Source: Psychrosphaera ytuae (GTDB lineage Bacteria > Pseudomonadota > Gammaproteobacteria > Enterobacterales > Alteromonadaceae). Taken from it: a stretch of 64,000 bases of DNA. Every line of letters begins with the position of its first letter. Position 1 is the first letter of the stretch. Made by a program: the position numbers and the translations under genes. This document shows, one piece after another, positions 52,565 through 61,811 of the stretch. A model generated the notes under the pieces. That model searched no databases, was not told the origin of the DNA, and worked only from the letters and a program-made list of their open reading frames with translations. The stretch lies in contig NZ_CP072110.1 of assembly GCF_017638545.1 (NCBI RefSeq), positions 248,001 to 312,000 of the forward strand, read 5' to 3'.

Positions 52565-53485
52565 ATGGCAATTTTAGTTAATATTCCCAACCGCAATATC
52601 CAAAAATTGACCGAACGTTTAGTGTTGGCACTCGGTCAGCAGGACGTATTTGTTTGGCCAAATGTTCCTTCGCCTGAAGACGTTGATTTTGCGTTAGTTT
52701 GGAAACACGAGTCCGGTACATTAAAAAACTTACCTAGCCTAAAAGGGATTTCTTCGTTTGGGGCAGGGGTTGATGCGATATTTGCCGATAAAGAGTTGCC
52801 AAGTGTCCCTGTGGCTAGGATTGTCGATGAGCAGCTTTCTAACTCAATGGCAGTTTATGTAACGACATTAATTAATTCCCATAAACTGCGTTTGTCCGAG
52901 TATTCACAACAACAAGCTTTGGCACTATGGAAACCGAGATCTAATAGAAAAGGCAACAAAGTTGGTATTTTAGGGTTAGGTGAGTTAGGTCAACAAACTG
53001 CAAATATGTTAGTCTCTTGCGGTTTTGACGTGACAGGCTGGAGTCAATCTATAAAACAGCTCCCAGGTGTTAAATCAGTCACTGGCTTAGCGGAGTTTGA
53101 CAACTTAGTGTCGACCTCTGACTATTTAGTTTGCCTATTACCGCTGACACCACAAACGAAAGGCGTGCTTAACCGTACCGTATTCACCAAAATGAAAAAT
53201 ACGGCGGTTTTGATAAATGTTGCACGAGGTGGGCATGTTGTCGAGGATGATTTGATTAGCGCCTTGTATGACAAAGAAATAGCTCAAGCTTATTTAGATG
53301 TTTTCGATATTGAACCACTACCAGAACAACATCCATATTGGCGTACCCCTAATCTAACAATAACCCCACATATTTCTGCTGTCACCAATCTAGATACAGC
53401 GTTAGAACAGATTTTGGTTAATTACAAAAACGTCAAAAGTGGTAAGCCTATGATTAACCTAGCGGACAGACAAAAAGGATATTAA
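52565..53485 (+). CDS. ghrA: Glyoxylate/hydroxypyruvate reductase A-like dehydrogenase
   Basis: This 306-residue D-2-hydroxyacid dehydrogenase follows a strong AAGGAAGAGG site. The NAD(P)-binding GILGLGELGQQTANML motif is near 136-151. The catalytic Arg is in NVARGGHVVEDDL near 220, Glu in DVFDIEPLPEQHPYW near 252, and His in ITPHISAVT near 274. Length and sequence match the GhrA group, which reduces glyoxylate and hydroxypyruvate. Its stop is eight bases from the stop of the convergent GMC gene, with no terminator visible between them. Confidence 0.9.
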   Translation: MAILVNIPNRNIQKLTERLVLALGQQDVFVWPNVPSPEDVDFALVWKHESGTLKNLPSLKGISSFGAGVDAIFADKELPSVPVARIVDEQLSNSMAVYVTTLINSHKLRLSEYSQQQALALWKPRSNRKGNKVGILGLGELGQQTANMLVSCGFDVTGWSQSIKQLPGVKSVTGLAEFDNLVSTSDYLVCLLPLTPQTKGVLNRTVFTKMKNTAVLINVARGGHVVEDDLISALYDKEIAQAYLDVFDIEPLPEQHPYWRTPNLTITPHISAVTNLDTALEQILVNYKNVKSGKPMINLADRQKGY

Positions 53486-53493
53486 CCAATTGA

Positions 53494-55104
53494 CTATTGT
53501 TCTTTATTACCAATAATCAAGTCGGCCGCTCGCTCTGCTAACATAATTGTTGGTGCGTTGGTGTTACCACCAATTAAATTTGGGAAAACAGACGCATCAA
53601 CCACTCGAAGCTTTTCTACCCCATAAACTCTAAGGTCAGGTGAAACTACCGCTAAAGGGTCAGACTTATGCCCCATTTTGCAAGTCCCGATAGGGTGGTA
53701 AACCGTGTCTGTATGTGCTTTTAATTTCTCCAGTAACTTGTCGTCATCAAACGTTAAGTCATCATTGAGTGGTTTAACTTTATATTTAGCCATAAATTCA
53801 TTTTTAATGATTTCATTAGAGAGTTTGATGCCGTTGATAAGGGTTTGGCGGTCCTCGGGTTCAGCCATAAAGTTGGTATCAATGATTGGTGCATCTTTCA
53901 TATATGCAGACCGTAAAGAAATTGAACCTTTACTCTTGGGGCGTAGCACACAAATATGATTACTGAATCCGTGTTGCAAAGCTGCACGCCAATCCCGAGC
54001 ATGATCTTTTACTGTCGCTACAACAAAATGAAATTGAATGTCAGGCCGATCAAGTTTGGCGTGAGTCTTTAAAAAGCCGCCGGCCTCGGCGAAGTTACTG
54101 GTCAACATTCCCTCTCTTTTATTGAAGAAGCGAAAGGTTTCTTTGGCTAAATGTACTAACCCTTTGAAAGAGAGACCAAAAAGCCTGTAGTCATATGCCT
54201 GATAGCAACTTACGTAATCGGGGTGGTCTTGCAGGTTGTCACCTACACCTGGCAACGACACTTTTACATCTATGCCGTGTTTGGACAGTTGTTCGGCATC
54301 GCCAATACCACTGACCATCAACAGTTGTGGAGAGTGGATTGCTCCCGCACATAAACACACTTCCTTAGTGGCTTTAAATTCAATTACCTCATTATTTACC
54401 AATGCTACGACCCCTGTGCAGGTAGGAGTTGATTCTTCGTTAAAGGTCAAGTGCTGTACTTGAGCACTGGTGATGACAGTTAGGTTAGTTCGGTGTCTTA
54501 CAGGAGACAGGTAGGCTACTGCTGAGCTGCAGCGCTTTCCATTTTTTTGAGTAACCTGATAAAAACCCACACCTTCTTGTTCTTGACCATTAAAATCTGA
54601 ATTATGCTGATGGCCAACATCTATTGCGGCTTTGATGAAATCTTGTGCAACTGGATGACGCGAGCGCGAGTCACTCACATAAAGCGGGCCCTGATTACCA
54701 TGGAATGAATTATCGATTTGTTGATTGTTTTCAGACTTTAAAAAGTAAGGGAACACATCATCCCAACCCCAACCAAGATCTTTCCAGTCATTGTAGTCAT
54801 CTTGATGGCCTCGGATGTAAATCATGGCATTGATTGCACTACTACCACCAAGAACCTTACCTCTAGGCTGATAGCCAACCCGATTATTTAAGTGTGGGTT
54901 AGGCTTAGATGAAAGTGCCCAGTTGTTAAAACGCGTTGGTACCATAGTTACGGCGCCAGTAGGTATGTGCACTAGCGGGTTTGTATCATCTCCACCCGCC
55001 TCAAGGAGTAGTACCTTAGTCAAGGGATCCGCGGTTAGTCTATTGGCCAGTACGCAGCCGGCAGAGCCACCACCGACGATGATATAATCGAATTCTGTTT
55101 GCAT
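53494..55104 (-). CDS. GMC-family FAD-dependent alcohol/choline dehydrogenase
   Basis: This protein has 536 residues. I chose the ATG at 55104 because GGGAAA precedes it and the protein then begins at the FAD-binding motif DYIIVGGGSAGCVLANRL (6-23); an upstream frame of 25 codons lacks support. The GMC signatures are GKVLGGSSAINAMIYIRGH (about 80-98) and GAIHSPQLLMVSGIGD (about 250-265), with the active-site His in VYHPIGTCKMG near 470 and Asn in GNTNAPTIMLAERAADL. It resembles BetA and AlkJ alcohol dehydrogenases. Without betaine genes nearby, choline is not a safe substrate call. Confidence 0.88.
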   Translation of the reverse strand: MQTEFDYIIVGGGSAGCVLANRLTADPLTKVLLLEAGGDDTNPLVHIPTGAVTMVPTRFNNWALSSKPNPHLNNRVGYQPRGKVLGGSSAINAMIYIRGHQDDYNDWKDLGWGWDDVFPYFLKSENNQQIDNSFHGNQGPLYVSDSRSRHPVAQDFIKAAIDVGHQHNSDFNGQEQEGVGFYQVTQKNGKRCSSAVAYLSPVRHRTNLTVITSAQVQHLTFNEESTPTCTGVVALVNNEVIEFKATKEVCLCAGAIHSPQLLMVSGIGDAEQLSKHGIDVKVSLPGVGDNLQDHPDYVSCYQAYDYRLFGLSFKGLVHLAKETFRFFNKREGMLTSNFAEAGGFLKTHAKLDRPDIQFHFVVATVKDHARDWRAALQHGFSNHICVLRPKSKGSISLRSAYMKDAPIIDTNFMAEPEDRQTLINGIKLSNEIIKNEFMAKYKVKPLNDDLTFDDDKLLEKLKAHTDTVYHPIGTCKMGHKSDPLAVVSPDLRVYGVEKLRVVDASVFPNLIGGNTNAPTIMLAERAADLIIGNKEQ

Positions 55105-55186
55105 TGCGTTTCCCTTTTGTATAGTTATTATCGAAAAACAATGATACGTATGTACGTAGGCACATAGATATGTGAGCACGTGGATT

Positions 55187-55786
55187 TTATTTATAGCGAG
55201 CTTTTACATCTGAGGGCATTCGCTGAGTAAATACAGTATTAATTCCGTTTAATAATTGCAAGAAGGGTTTTACATCAGCCTTTTCCAATTCATTTAAGCT
55301 ATAGGCTATGGCTTCAAGAGTTGATAAGCCATTGGTGACACTCGTTTTTCGAATGGCATATTGGCTATCGTACTCACGACTCAAACAAAGTGCAGATAGT
55401 GGCTGCAACCATTCATTTTCATAAAAAAATCGTTTAGCTTTTCGCCAAGTTCCATCAATGACAAGAAGCACTTCAATTTTTGGGGTGTTTTGTTGTACGT
55501 ATTCTTCTATTGATTGAGACTCTGGTATCGGAAATAGAAGAGCGTATTTGTTTGGATTGGATTCGATATTATTTCGCAATCGCGACATGGTGTCGACGTC
55601 AGCGGCTTGAACCAATGTGATGTGATCAGAAAGAAGTGGCAACAAGTTCGCTGTGTTTTTTGGGTGCTGAGACTCTTTACCGCATTGGATAATAATAATT
55701 GAGGTCGAGTGTTGTGCCGATGAGATAAATTGACATAAACAGGTGGCCAGAGGTTGGCCACATGAGCTGCATAAGGTTCTTGCCAA
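55187..55786 (-). CDS. DTW-domain tRNA-uridine aminocarboxypropyltransferase (TapT-like)
   Basis: This 199-residue protein starts at a TTG with AAGGCG seven bases upstream. The N-terminal CSSCGQPLATCLC (6-18) gives four cysteines, a metal-binding pattern typical of the family. The DTW signature appears as DGTWRKAKR (about 113-121), and the SREYDSQYAIRKT and LSTLEAIAYSL segments follow. DTW enzymes such as E. coli TapT use S-adenosylmethionine to place a 3-amino-3-carboxypropyl group on tRNA uridine. It is on the same strand as the GMC gene and 42 bases from hinT. Confidence 0.85.
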   Translation of the reverse strand: MARTLCSSCGQPLATCLCQFISSAQHSTSIIIIQCGKESQHPKNTANLLPLLSDHITLVQAADVDTMSRLRNNIESNPNKYALLFPIPESQSIEEYVQQNTPKIEVLLVIDGTWRKAKRFFYENEWLQPLSALCLSREYDSQYAIRKTSVTNGLSTLEAIAYSLNELEKADVKPFLQLLNGINTVFTQRMPSDVKARYK

Positions 55787-55828
55787 AATAAAACGCCTTT
55801 TAAAATCAAGTTTTAAATACAGTAATTA

Positions 55829-56197
55829 TTATTGGGTTTTTAACGTATCTTGGTAGGGAGGCCAACCTAACGCTTTGCCAGCTAAAACGTGAAGGTGAAT
55901 ATGATAGACAGTTTGTCCTCCGTGCGGGTTGCAATTCATAACACAACGATAACCATCTTCAGCAAAACCCATTTGCTTAGCAATCTTTGCGGCTGTTACG
56001 TAAAGTAAACCAACGGTTTTTGCATTTTCTTCATTAATATCATTTGCTGTTGCAATACGGACTTTTGGAATCACCAAAAAATGTACAGGCGCTTGTGGAT
56101 TGATGTCTTTAAAAGCCAGTACTTGATCATCTTCATAGAGAATCTCAGCAGGTATTTCTTTGCTAATAATTTTGTCGAAAATAGTGGACTCGGACAT
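55829..56197 (-). CDS. hinT: HIT family purine nucleoside phosphoramidase
   Basis: This 122-residue protein follows GAGGAAA before the ATG. The histidine triad is His99, His101 and His103 in GGQTVYHIHLHVLAG, with His101 as the expected nucleophile, and the C-terminal GWPP segment is that of HinT. It hydrolyses adenosine phosphoramidates and lysyl-AMP-like compounds in the cytoplasm. It diverges from the DUF2066 gene across a 160-base region that probably contains both promoters. Confidence 0.95.
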   Translation of the reverse strand: MSESTIFDKIISKEIPAEILYEDDQVLAFKDINPQAPVHFLVIPKVRIATANDINEENAKTVGLLYVTAAKIAKQMGFAEDGYRCVMNCNPHGGQTVYHIHLHVLAGKALGWPPYQDTLKTQ

Positions 56198-56357
56198 ACT
56201 TTTTCCTCGAATAAGGTTACAGAAAAGTGAGTATCGTGAAACTCAGATGGTCAGTAACACTGAACTTTAAACACCGGAAGTATGTTTCGCAAGCTCAAAC
56301 GGGTTAATGCGCAATCATTTGACTAGTTTATAGTTTTTTTGTGCTATTTATTTGGGT

Positions 56358-57572
56358 ATGATTGTTTTTGAGCCATTACCACCTAGGGTAAACAGAATTA
56401 TCGTGACACATCCTATAATAAAGCTTTTGTTAACAGTAGTTGTGATACTGATCAGTACATCTGCGCCTGCCGTCGAGGTAGAAAACCTATATCGGGGTAA
56501 GATACTTGTGACTGATAAGACCCAAAAGACGAGGGTAAAAGCTCATCGCTGGGCAATAGAGCAGGTATTAACAAAAGTGACCGGTTCACGTGATATTCTT
56601 GAAGATAAGACAGTCCAGTATGAAATTCGTGTTCGTACAGCAAACTACATCAAATCCTTTTCATTTGTCACTGACGAACAAGACAGGACATTTTTAGTCG
56701 ACGAATTTGACCAAACCAAAATTGACCAACTGATCCGCAAGGTGAATGGCGCAATATGGGGTCAACGCCGTCCATTGACCAGTATTTGGCTAGTACTGGA
56801 GGAAGGCAATCGTCGCCAAATAGTTACACAAGACAACTTTCCTCAACTTGCCGAAGTTCTGAACCAAAGTGCTGAAAACAGAGGTGTGCCTGTCGTAATT
56901 CCAACAATGGATAAACAGCGCCAGGAGCGCATTTATGTGTCTGATGTTTGGGCGCGATTTGACCGAGTTGTGGCAAAAGAGAGTCAACAGTTAGGGGCTG
57001 AGCATTTTGTGATGGCTCGTTTGCGATACGTAGATTCATTGAATGAGCCAGAATACAAAACTGGATGGCTGCTTGATTACCAGCTTTTTTCAAGTAATCA
57101 GTTTTTGAATGAAGGCAGTTTTAATACTGACCAGTTTACGTCTTTACGGGAATTGATTAATAGCTTAGGTGATTATTTTGCAAAACAGTATGCAATTGAT
57201 AATGCTCAAGTCCAACAAGACGAAGTTGTTCTAACAATCTCAGGCATCAATTCTATGTTAGACCTCAAACGCGTGGAGACTCAGGTTAATTCGTTACCAC
57301 CAGTTAAAAAGTCTTATTTAACCGCATATAAATCTGGCCAAATAACTTTTAAATTGTGGCTCAGTGGTCAAACCCTAGATGTAATTAAAGCGCTGGAATT
57401 ACTTCCGAACTTTAACCAATTAGAAAATCCGGTAAAAGAAGTACAACCTAACCTTTCTGTAGAAGAACGTTTGGACAGGTTAACCAATGAATATATCGGT
57501 AACTTGGATGATCAAGCGAACAAGGCAGAAACGAAAAACACGATACTGCACTATCAGTGGGTAGGTGCATAA
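56358..57572 (+). CDS. DUF2066 domain protein, exported or membrane-anchored
   Basis: This protein has 404 residues from the ATG at 56358. A TTG two codons upstream and a GTG at 56403 are also in frame, and none has a clear Shine-Dalgarno site. A hydrophobic segment follows (PIIKLLLTVVVILISTSAPA) with an APA cut site, so it is likely secreted to the periplasm. The mature start, VENLYRGKILVTDKTQKTRVKAHRWAIEQVLTKVTGSRDIL, is characteristic of DUF2066, as is the later LTSIWLVLEEGNRR segment. Function is not known to me. The next gene, hda, begins immediately after its stop codon, a conserved pairing in marine gammaproteobacteria. Confidence 0.8.
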   Translation: MIVFEPLPPRVNRIIVTHPIIKLLLTVVVILISTSAPAVEVENLYRGKILVTDKTQKTRVKAHRWAIEQVLTKVTGSRDILEDKTVQYEIRVRTANYIKSFSFVTDEQDRTFLVDEFDQTKIDQLIRKVNGAIWGQRRPLTSIWLVLEEGNRRQIVTQDNFPQLAEVLNQSAENRGVPVVIPTMDKQRQERIYVSDVWARFDRVVAKESQQLGAEHFVMARLRYVDSLNEPEYKTGWLLDYQLFSSNQFLNEGSFNTDQFTSLRELINSLGDYFAKQYAIDNAQVQQDEVVLTISGINSMLDLKRVETQVNSLPPVKKSYLTAYKSGQITFKLWLSGQTLDVIKALELLPNFNQLENPVKEVQPNLSVEERLDRLTNEYIGNLDDQANKAETKNTILHYQWVGA

Positions 57573-58265
57573 ATGCAGTTATTATTACCTGTAACTTATA
57601 ATTCTACACAGACTTTCAGCTCCTTTATTGAAGGTGAAGGAATCGAGGGATTACTGATTAATGAATTACACAGAGCGATAGAAAGCAAAGAGTTTACTGC
57701 GCATTACCTTTCCGGACAACACGGAGTAGGTTGTACTCATTTACTCAATGCGAGTTGTCATTATGCGGACGAAATCGGTAAGAGCAGTATGTTGTTGCCG
57801 CTGGAGCAGGTGATCTCTGCGACACCTGAACTCATTGACGGACTTGAAAGCGTTGACGTTGTTTGTATCGACAATGTTGATTTAGTATCCACGAGCGCAA
57901 CATGGCAAACCGCACTGTTTAATTTGTTTAATGCGTTGCAACAAAATGGAGCGACAATTATTTTTGCCGGTCACCAAGCGCCTAATAAGTTAACTTTGTC
58001 TCTACCTGATTTAGGGTCAAGACTGCAGTGGTGTACGCTTTTTCAGTTGCCGGAATTGTCAGAAGACCAAAAAATAGAAGCCTTGATTCAACATGCCCAC
58101 TTAATGGAATTTGAGGTTACAGAAGACGTTGCTAAATTTATGATCAATCGACTTCCGCGTAATATGATCTTTTTAATGCAAGCCCTCGAAACCATGGCTA
58201 AACAAAGTGTCGCACTAAAAAGGGTCGTTACCGTACCTTTTGTGAAAGAAGTGCTCGGTATTTAA
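57573..58265 (+). CDS. hda: DnaA regulatory inactivator Hda
   Basis: This 230-residue AAA+ protein starts directly after the DUF2066 stop. The N-terminal QLLLPV (2-7) is a sliding-clamp-binding motif. Walker B is VDVVCID (Asp100), the arginine finger is Arg150 in DLGSRLQW, and sensor 2 is near Arg196 in LPRNM; the ending TVPFVKEVLGI matches E. coli Hda. Hda on the clamp triggers hydrolysis of DnaA-bound ATP after initiation. Oddly, the P-loop reads GQHGVGCTH, with Cys54 where the Walker A lysine is expected (Arg in E. coli), so nucleotide binding may differ. Confidence 0.92.
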   Translation: MQLLLPVTYNSTQTFSSFIEGEGIEGLLINELHRAIESKEFTAHYLSGQHGVGCTHLLNASCHYADEIGKSSMLLPLEQVISATPELIDGLESVDVVCIDNVDLVSTSATWQTALFNLFNALQQNGATIIFAGHQAPNKLTLSLPDLGSRLQWCTLFQLPELSEDQKIEALIQHAHLMEFEVTEDVAKFMINRLPRNMIFLMQALETMAKQSVALKRVVTVPFVKEVLGI

Positions 58266-58321
58266 ATAAAAAACCATACAAAAACCCCAATTTTGATCAA
58301 TTAAAGCTAAAATCTTTAGAC

Positions 58322-58342
58322 GATTTGCGCTAAGATTTGCGC
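58322..58342 (+). repeat. Tandem 9-base direct repeat before pheS
   Basis: GATTTGCGC occurs twice (58322-58330 and 58334-58342) with a 12-base period in the region expected to hold the pheS promoter. It could be a protein-binding site. I could not fit a convincing -35/-10 pair here. Confidence 0.3.
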
Positions 58343-58402
58343 CCTAAAATTTATTAAAAATCAATCAAAACTGAACATCACGAAATCCAATAAGAGTGTT
58401 CC

Positions 58403-59383
58403 ATGAATTTAGAAGAAATTGTTGGCTTAGCTAAACAAGCCATTCAAGATGCCAAGGATATACCTGGGCTTGAAGAAGTTCGCGTAGAATTTCTAGGTAA
58501 AAAAGGTCGAATCACCGAGTTGTTAAAGGGACTTGGTAAGATGGACCACGAACAACGCAAAGAAGCAGGCCAGGCAATTAACGTTGCTAAAGGTGACGTA
58601 CAAAAAGCGTTAAGCACGCGTCGTGAAGCGCTGCAAACTGAAGCGTTAAATGCAAAGTTAGCGTCAGAGACCATTGACGTAACTAAAGCTGGCCGAGGTG
58701 TAACACCTGGAAACATGCACCCGGTAAATCGCACAATAGAGCGCATCCAACAATTTTTCGGTGACTTAGGTTTTGAAGTAAAGCAGGGCCCAGAAGTAGA
58801 GGATGGTTTCCATAACTTCGACGCATTGAACATTCCTGAACACCATCCGGCGCGAGCTGATCACGATACGTTCTACTTCACACCTAATACGGTATTGAGA
58901 ACCCAAACTTCTGGTGTTCAAATCCGCACAATGGAACAAGAAAAGCCGCCATTGCGAATCATCTCACCAGGGCGTGTATATCGAAACGACTACGACCAAA
59001 CTCATACTCCGATGTTCCATCAGGTAGAGGGTCTAATGGTTGACAAAAACGTGAGCTTCGCAGAACTAAAAGGCATTTTACACGACTTCTTACACCAGTT
59101 CTTCGAAGAGGACTTGCAGATTCGTTTTCGTCCCTCTTATTTCCCGTTTACTGAGCCTTCGGCTGAAGTCGACGTTATGGGTAAAAACGGTAAGTGGTTA
59201 GAAGTTTTGGGTTGCGGAATGGTACACCCTAATGTTTTACGTTCAGTAGGTATAGATCCAGAAGAGTACACTGGTTTTGCATTTGGTATGGGCGTCGAAC
59301 GACTAACTATGTTGCGCTACGGCGTGAACGACTTGCGTTCGTTCTTCGAAAATGACCTTCGTTTCTTAAAGCAGTTTAAATAG
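58403..59383 (+). CDS. pheS: Phenylalanyl-tRNA synthetase alpha subunit
   Basis: This 326-residue protein equals E. coli PheS in length. An N-terminal coiled-coil tRNA-binding region (about 1-85) precedes the class II catalytic core. Motif 2 is in RIISPGRVYRNDYDQTHTPMFHQVEGLMVD (about 190-219) and motif 3 in GFAFGMGVERLTMLRYGVNDLR (about 292-313). The substrate-pocket FTEPSAEVDV segment is near 252. It works with PheT as an alpha2-beta2 enzyme. No pheM-like leader peptide with a Phe run is seen upstream. Confidence 0.97.
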   Translation: MNLEEIVGLAKQAIQDAKDIPGLEEVRVEFLGKKGRITELLKGLGKMDHEQRKEAGQAINVAKGDVQKALSTRREALQTEALNAKLASETIDVTKAGRGVTPGNMHPVNRTIERIQQFFGDLGFEVKQGPEVEDGFHNFDALNIPEHHPARADHDTFYFTPNTVLRTQTSGVQIRTMEQEKPPLRIISPGRVYRNDYDQTHTPMFHQVEGLMVDKNVSFAELKGILHDFLHQFFEEDLQIRFRPSYFPFTEPSAEVDVMGKNGKWLEVLGCGMVHPNVLRSVGIDPEEYTGFAFGMGVERLTMLRYGVNDLRSFFENDLRFLKQFK

Positions 59384-59395
59384 GAGTTCAGCCAA

Positions 59396-61807
59396 ATGAA
59401 ATTTAGTGAACAATGGTTACGTGAATGGGTGAACCCTAATATTTCAACCGAAGAGTTGAGTGAACAGCTTTCTATGGCTGGTCTAGAGGTTGACGGCGTT
59501 GAGCCAGCAGCAGCCCAATTCAGCGGTGTTGTCGTAGGCGAAGTGGTTGAATGTGGTAAACACCCTGAAGCCGATAAGTTACAAGTAACCAAAATCAATG
59601 TCGGTACGGCAGGTGATGGCGAATTAATCGATATCGTTTGTGGTGCGAAAAACTGTCGTCAAGGCTTAAAAGTCGCAGTTGCTATGGTAGGAGCTGTTTT
59701 ACCTGGTGATTTTAAGATCAAGAAAGCTAAACTCCGCGGGCAACCGTCTTTTGGTATGTTGTGCTCATGGTCAGAACTTGGCATGGCAGAAGACTCAGAT
59801 GGTATTTTAGAACTACCAGCAGACGCTCCGTTAGGCACGGATATCCGTGAATATTTGAATCTAAATGATCAAATTATCGAGATTGACCTAACACCAAACC
59901 GCAGTGACTGTTTAGGTATTATGGGTGTGGCTCGTGAAGTTGGTGTATTGAATAACGCAGACGTAAACCCGTTTGTAGTTGAGCCGGTTTCTGCTTCGAT
60001 TAGCGATACTTTGAGTATTGAGCTTGAAGATAAAGAGTCTTGTCCTCGTTATTTAGGACGAGTGATTAAAGGCATTAACTTAGATGCGACAACGCCATTA
60101 TGGATGGTTGAAAAGTTACGCCGTAGTGGTGTTCGCTCAATTGATCCAGTTGTTGACGTAACAAACTACGTATTGTTAGAGCTTGGTCACCCAATGCACG
60201 CGTTTGATTTAGCTAAAATCGAAGGTGGCATTAAGGTACGTAAAGCGACCGCAGGTGAAAAACTAACTTTGTTAGACGAAAACGAAGTAACGTTAGACGA
60301 AAATACGTTAGTTATTGCTGATCATAACAAACCTATGGCGATCGCCGGTGTATTTGGTGGTCTAAATTCAGGGGTAACGTCTGAAACAAACGATGTACTT
60401 TTAGAAAGTGCATTTTTTGCTCCTGTTGCGATGGCAGGTACTGCGCGTCGCTATGGTTTACACACAGACGCATCTCATCGTTATGAGCGCGGAGTGGATT
60501 TCAAACTTCAGCGTACGGCAATGGAACGCGCAACTAACCTGTTACTAGAGATTGTTGGTGGTCAAGCAGGCCCGATTGTGGAAGCGATTAGTGACGCTGA
60601 TTTACCGCAAGAGACACCAGTAACATTGCGCAGACAACGTTTAGACAGAGTATTAGGTCATTCTATCAGCGATGAAGAAGTGACAACGATACTTTCTCGT
60701 TTAGGTTTAAACGTATCATTTGAAAATGACGTTTGGACGGCTACGTCGCCAAGCTTCAGATTTGACATTTCTATTGAAGAAGATCTAATAGAAGAAGTCG
60801 CTCGAGTATACGGGTATAACAATATTCCAAATATTGCTCCGACTGCTTCATTAGTTATGCCTCAGCATAAAGAGAGTCAAATTAATAAGTCTAAATTTGC
60901 TTCAACTTTGATTGACCTTGGTTATCAAGAGGCTATTACATATAGCTTTGTAGACCCTAAGGTTCAAACAGCATTGTTCCCTGAGTTAGAAGGTCTAACT
61001 TTACCGCATCCGATATCAGCAGATATGTCGGTAATGCGTCTGAGCCTTTGGTCTGGTTTACTGCCGGCTGTAGCTTATAATCAAAAACGTCAACAAAGCC
61101 GAGTTCGTTTATTCGAAACAGGCTTACGCTTTGTTCCAGATGAATCAGCGGAAATGAACATTCGTCAAGAAGCTATGATTGCAGGTGTAATTTCTGGAAC
61201 TATTGCTGGCGAGTACTGGGACGGTAACCCACGAGCAGTAGATTTTTACGACATTAAAGGTGACGTAGAATCATTACTAGCGAAATGTGCAGACAATGCA
61301 GTTATTGAGTTTGTCCCTATGCCAGCGGATGATCAGAATAAAACCGCTTTGCACCCAGGTCAATCGGCTCAAATTCGTCGTAATAACAAAGTGATAGGTT
61401 ACGTTGGTGCGGTTCACCCACAAGCGGAAAAAGCGGTAGGGTTGAATGGTAAAACGTTTGTTTTTGAACTGTTATTATCAGAAATCGAACAGCGTAACTT
61501 ACCAGAAGCGCAACCAATTTCTAAGTACCCATCGAACCGTCGCGATATCGCAGTCGTTGTAAAAGAGTCGGTAAATGCAGGTGAAGTACTAAAAGAAATA
61601 AAAAATATTAGCGGAAATCAATTGGTTGACCTAAACTTATTCGACGTGTACCGTGGAGAAGGTATCGAAAATGGCAACAAAAGTCTTGCCATTTCATTAG
61701 TACTACAAGATGTTGATAAAACATTGGAAGAACAGGATATTAGTACTAAGATTGATCAAGTAGTTAGTATGTTAACTGATAAATTTGACGCGACGCTAAG
61801 GCAATAG
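59396..61807 (+). CDS. pheT: Phenylalanyl-tRNA synthetase beta subunit
   Basis: This 803-residue protein follows AGGAG, 12 bases after pheS. Domains in order are an OB-fold tRNA-binding domain (about 40-150, VVGEVVECGKHPEADKLQVTKIN), the B3/B4 editing domain (about 210-390), B5 (about 405-475), a catalytic-like core (about 490-680) and the C-terminal ferredoxin-like anticodon-binding domain (about 710-803, KYPSNRRDIAVVVKE). It is required with PheS for charging tRNA-Phe and for hydrolysing mischarged Tyr-tRNA. ihfA follows after four bases, the arrangement known in enterobacteria. Confidence 0.97.
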   Translation: MKFSEQWLREWVNPNISTEELSEQLSMAGLEVDGVEPAAAQFSGVVVGEVVECGKHPEADKLQVTKINVGTAGDGELIDIVCGAKNCRQGLKVAVAMVGAVLPGDFKIKKAKLRGQPSFGMLCSWSELGMAEDSDGILELPADAPLGTDIREYLNLNDQIIEIDLTPNRSDCLGIMGVAREVGVLNNADVNPFVVEPVSASISDTLSIELEDKESCPRYLGRVIKGINLDATTPLWMVEKLRRSGVRSIDPVVDVTNYVLLELGHPMHAFDLAKIEGGIKVRKATAGEKLTLLDENEVTLDENTLVIADHNKPMAIAGVFGGLNSGVTSETNDVLLESAFFAPVAMAGTARRYGLHTDASHRYERGVDFKLQRTAMERATNLLLEIVGGQAGPIVEAISDADLPQETPVTLRRQRLDRVLGHSISDEEVTTILSRLGLNVSFENDVWTATSPSFRFDISIEEDLIEEVARVYGYNNIPNIAPTASLVMPQHKESQINKSKFASTLIDLGYQEAITYSFVDPKVQTALFPELEGLTLPHPISADMSVMRLSLWSGLLPAVAYNQKRQQSRVRLFETGLRFVPDESAEMNIRQEAMIAGVISGTIAGEYWDGNPRAVDFYDIKGDVESLLAKCADNAVIEFVPMPADDQNKTALHPGQSAQIRRNNKVIGYVGAVHPQAEKAVGLNGKTFVFELLLSEIEQRNLPEAQPISKYPSNRRDIAVVVKESVNAGEVLKEIKNISGNQLVDLNLFDVYRGEGIENGNKSLAISLVLQDVDKTLEEQDISTKIDQVVSMLTDKFDATLRQ

Positions 61808-61811
61808 AATT

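Noticed and set aside
52542..53500. Terminator between ghrA and the convergent GMC gene
   Set aside because: The stops are only eight bases apart and no inverted repeat was found there.
58444..58833. 129-codon open frame antisense to pheS
   Set aside because: It lies inside an essential, well-conserved gene and shows no domain.
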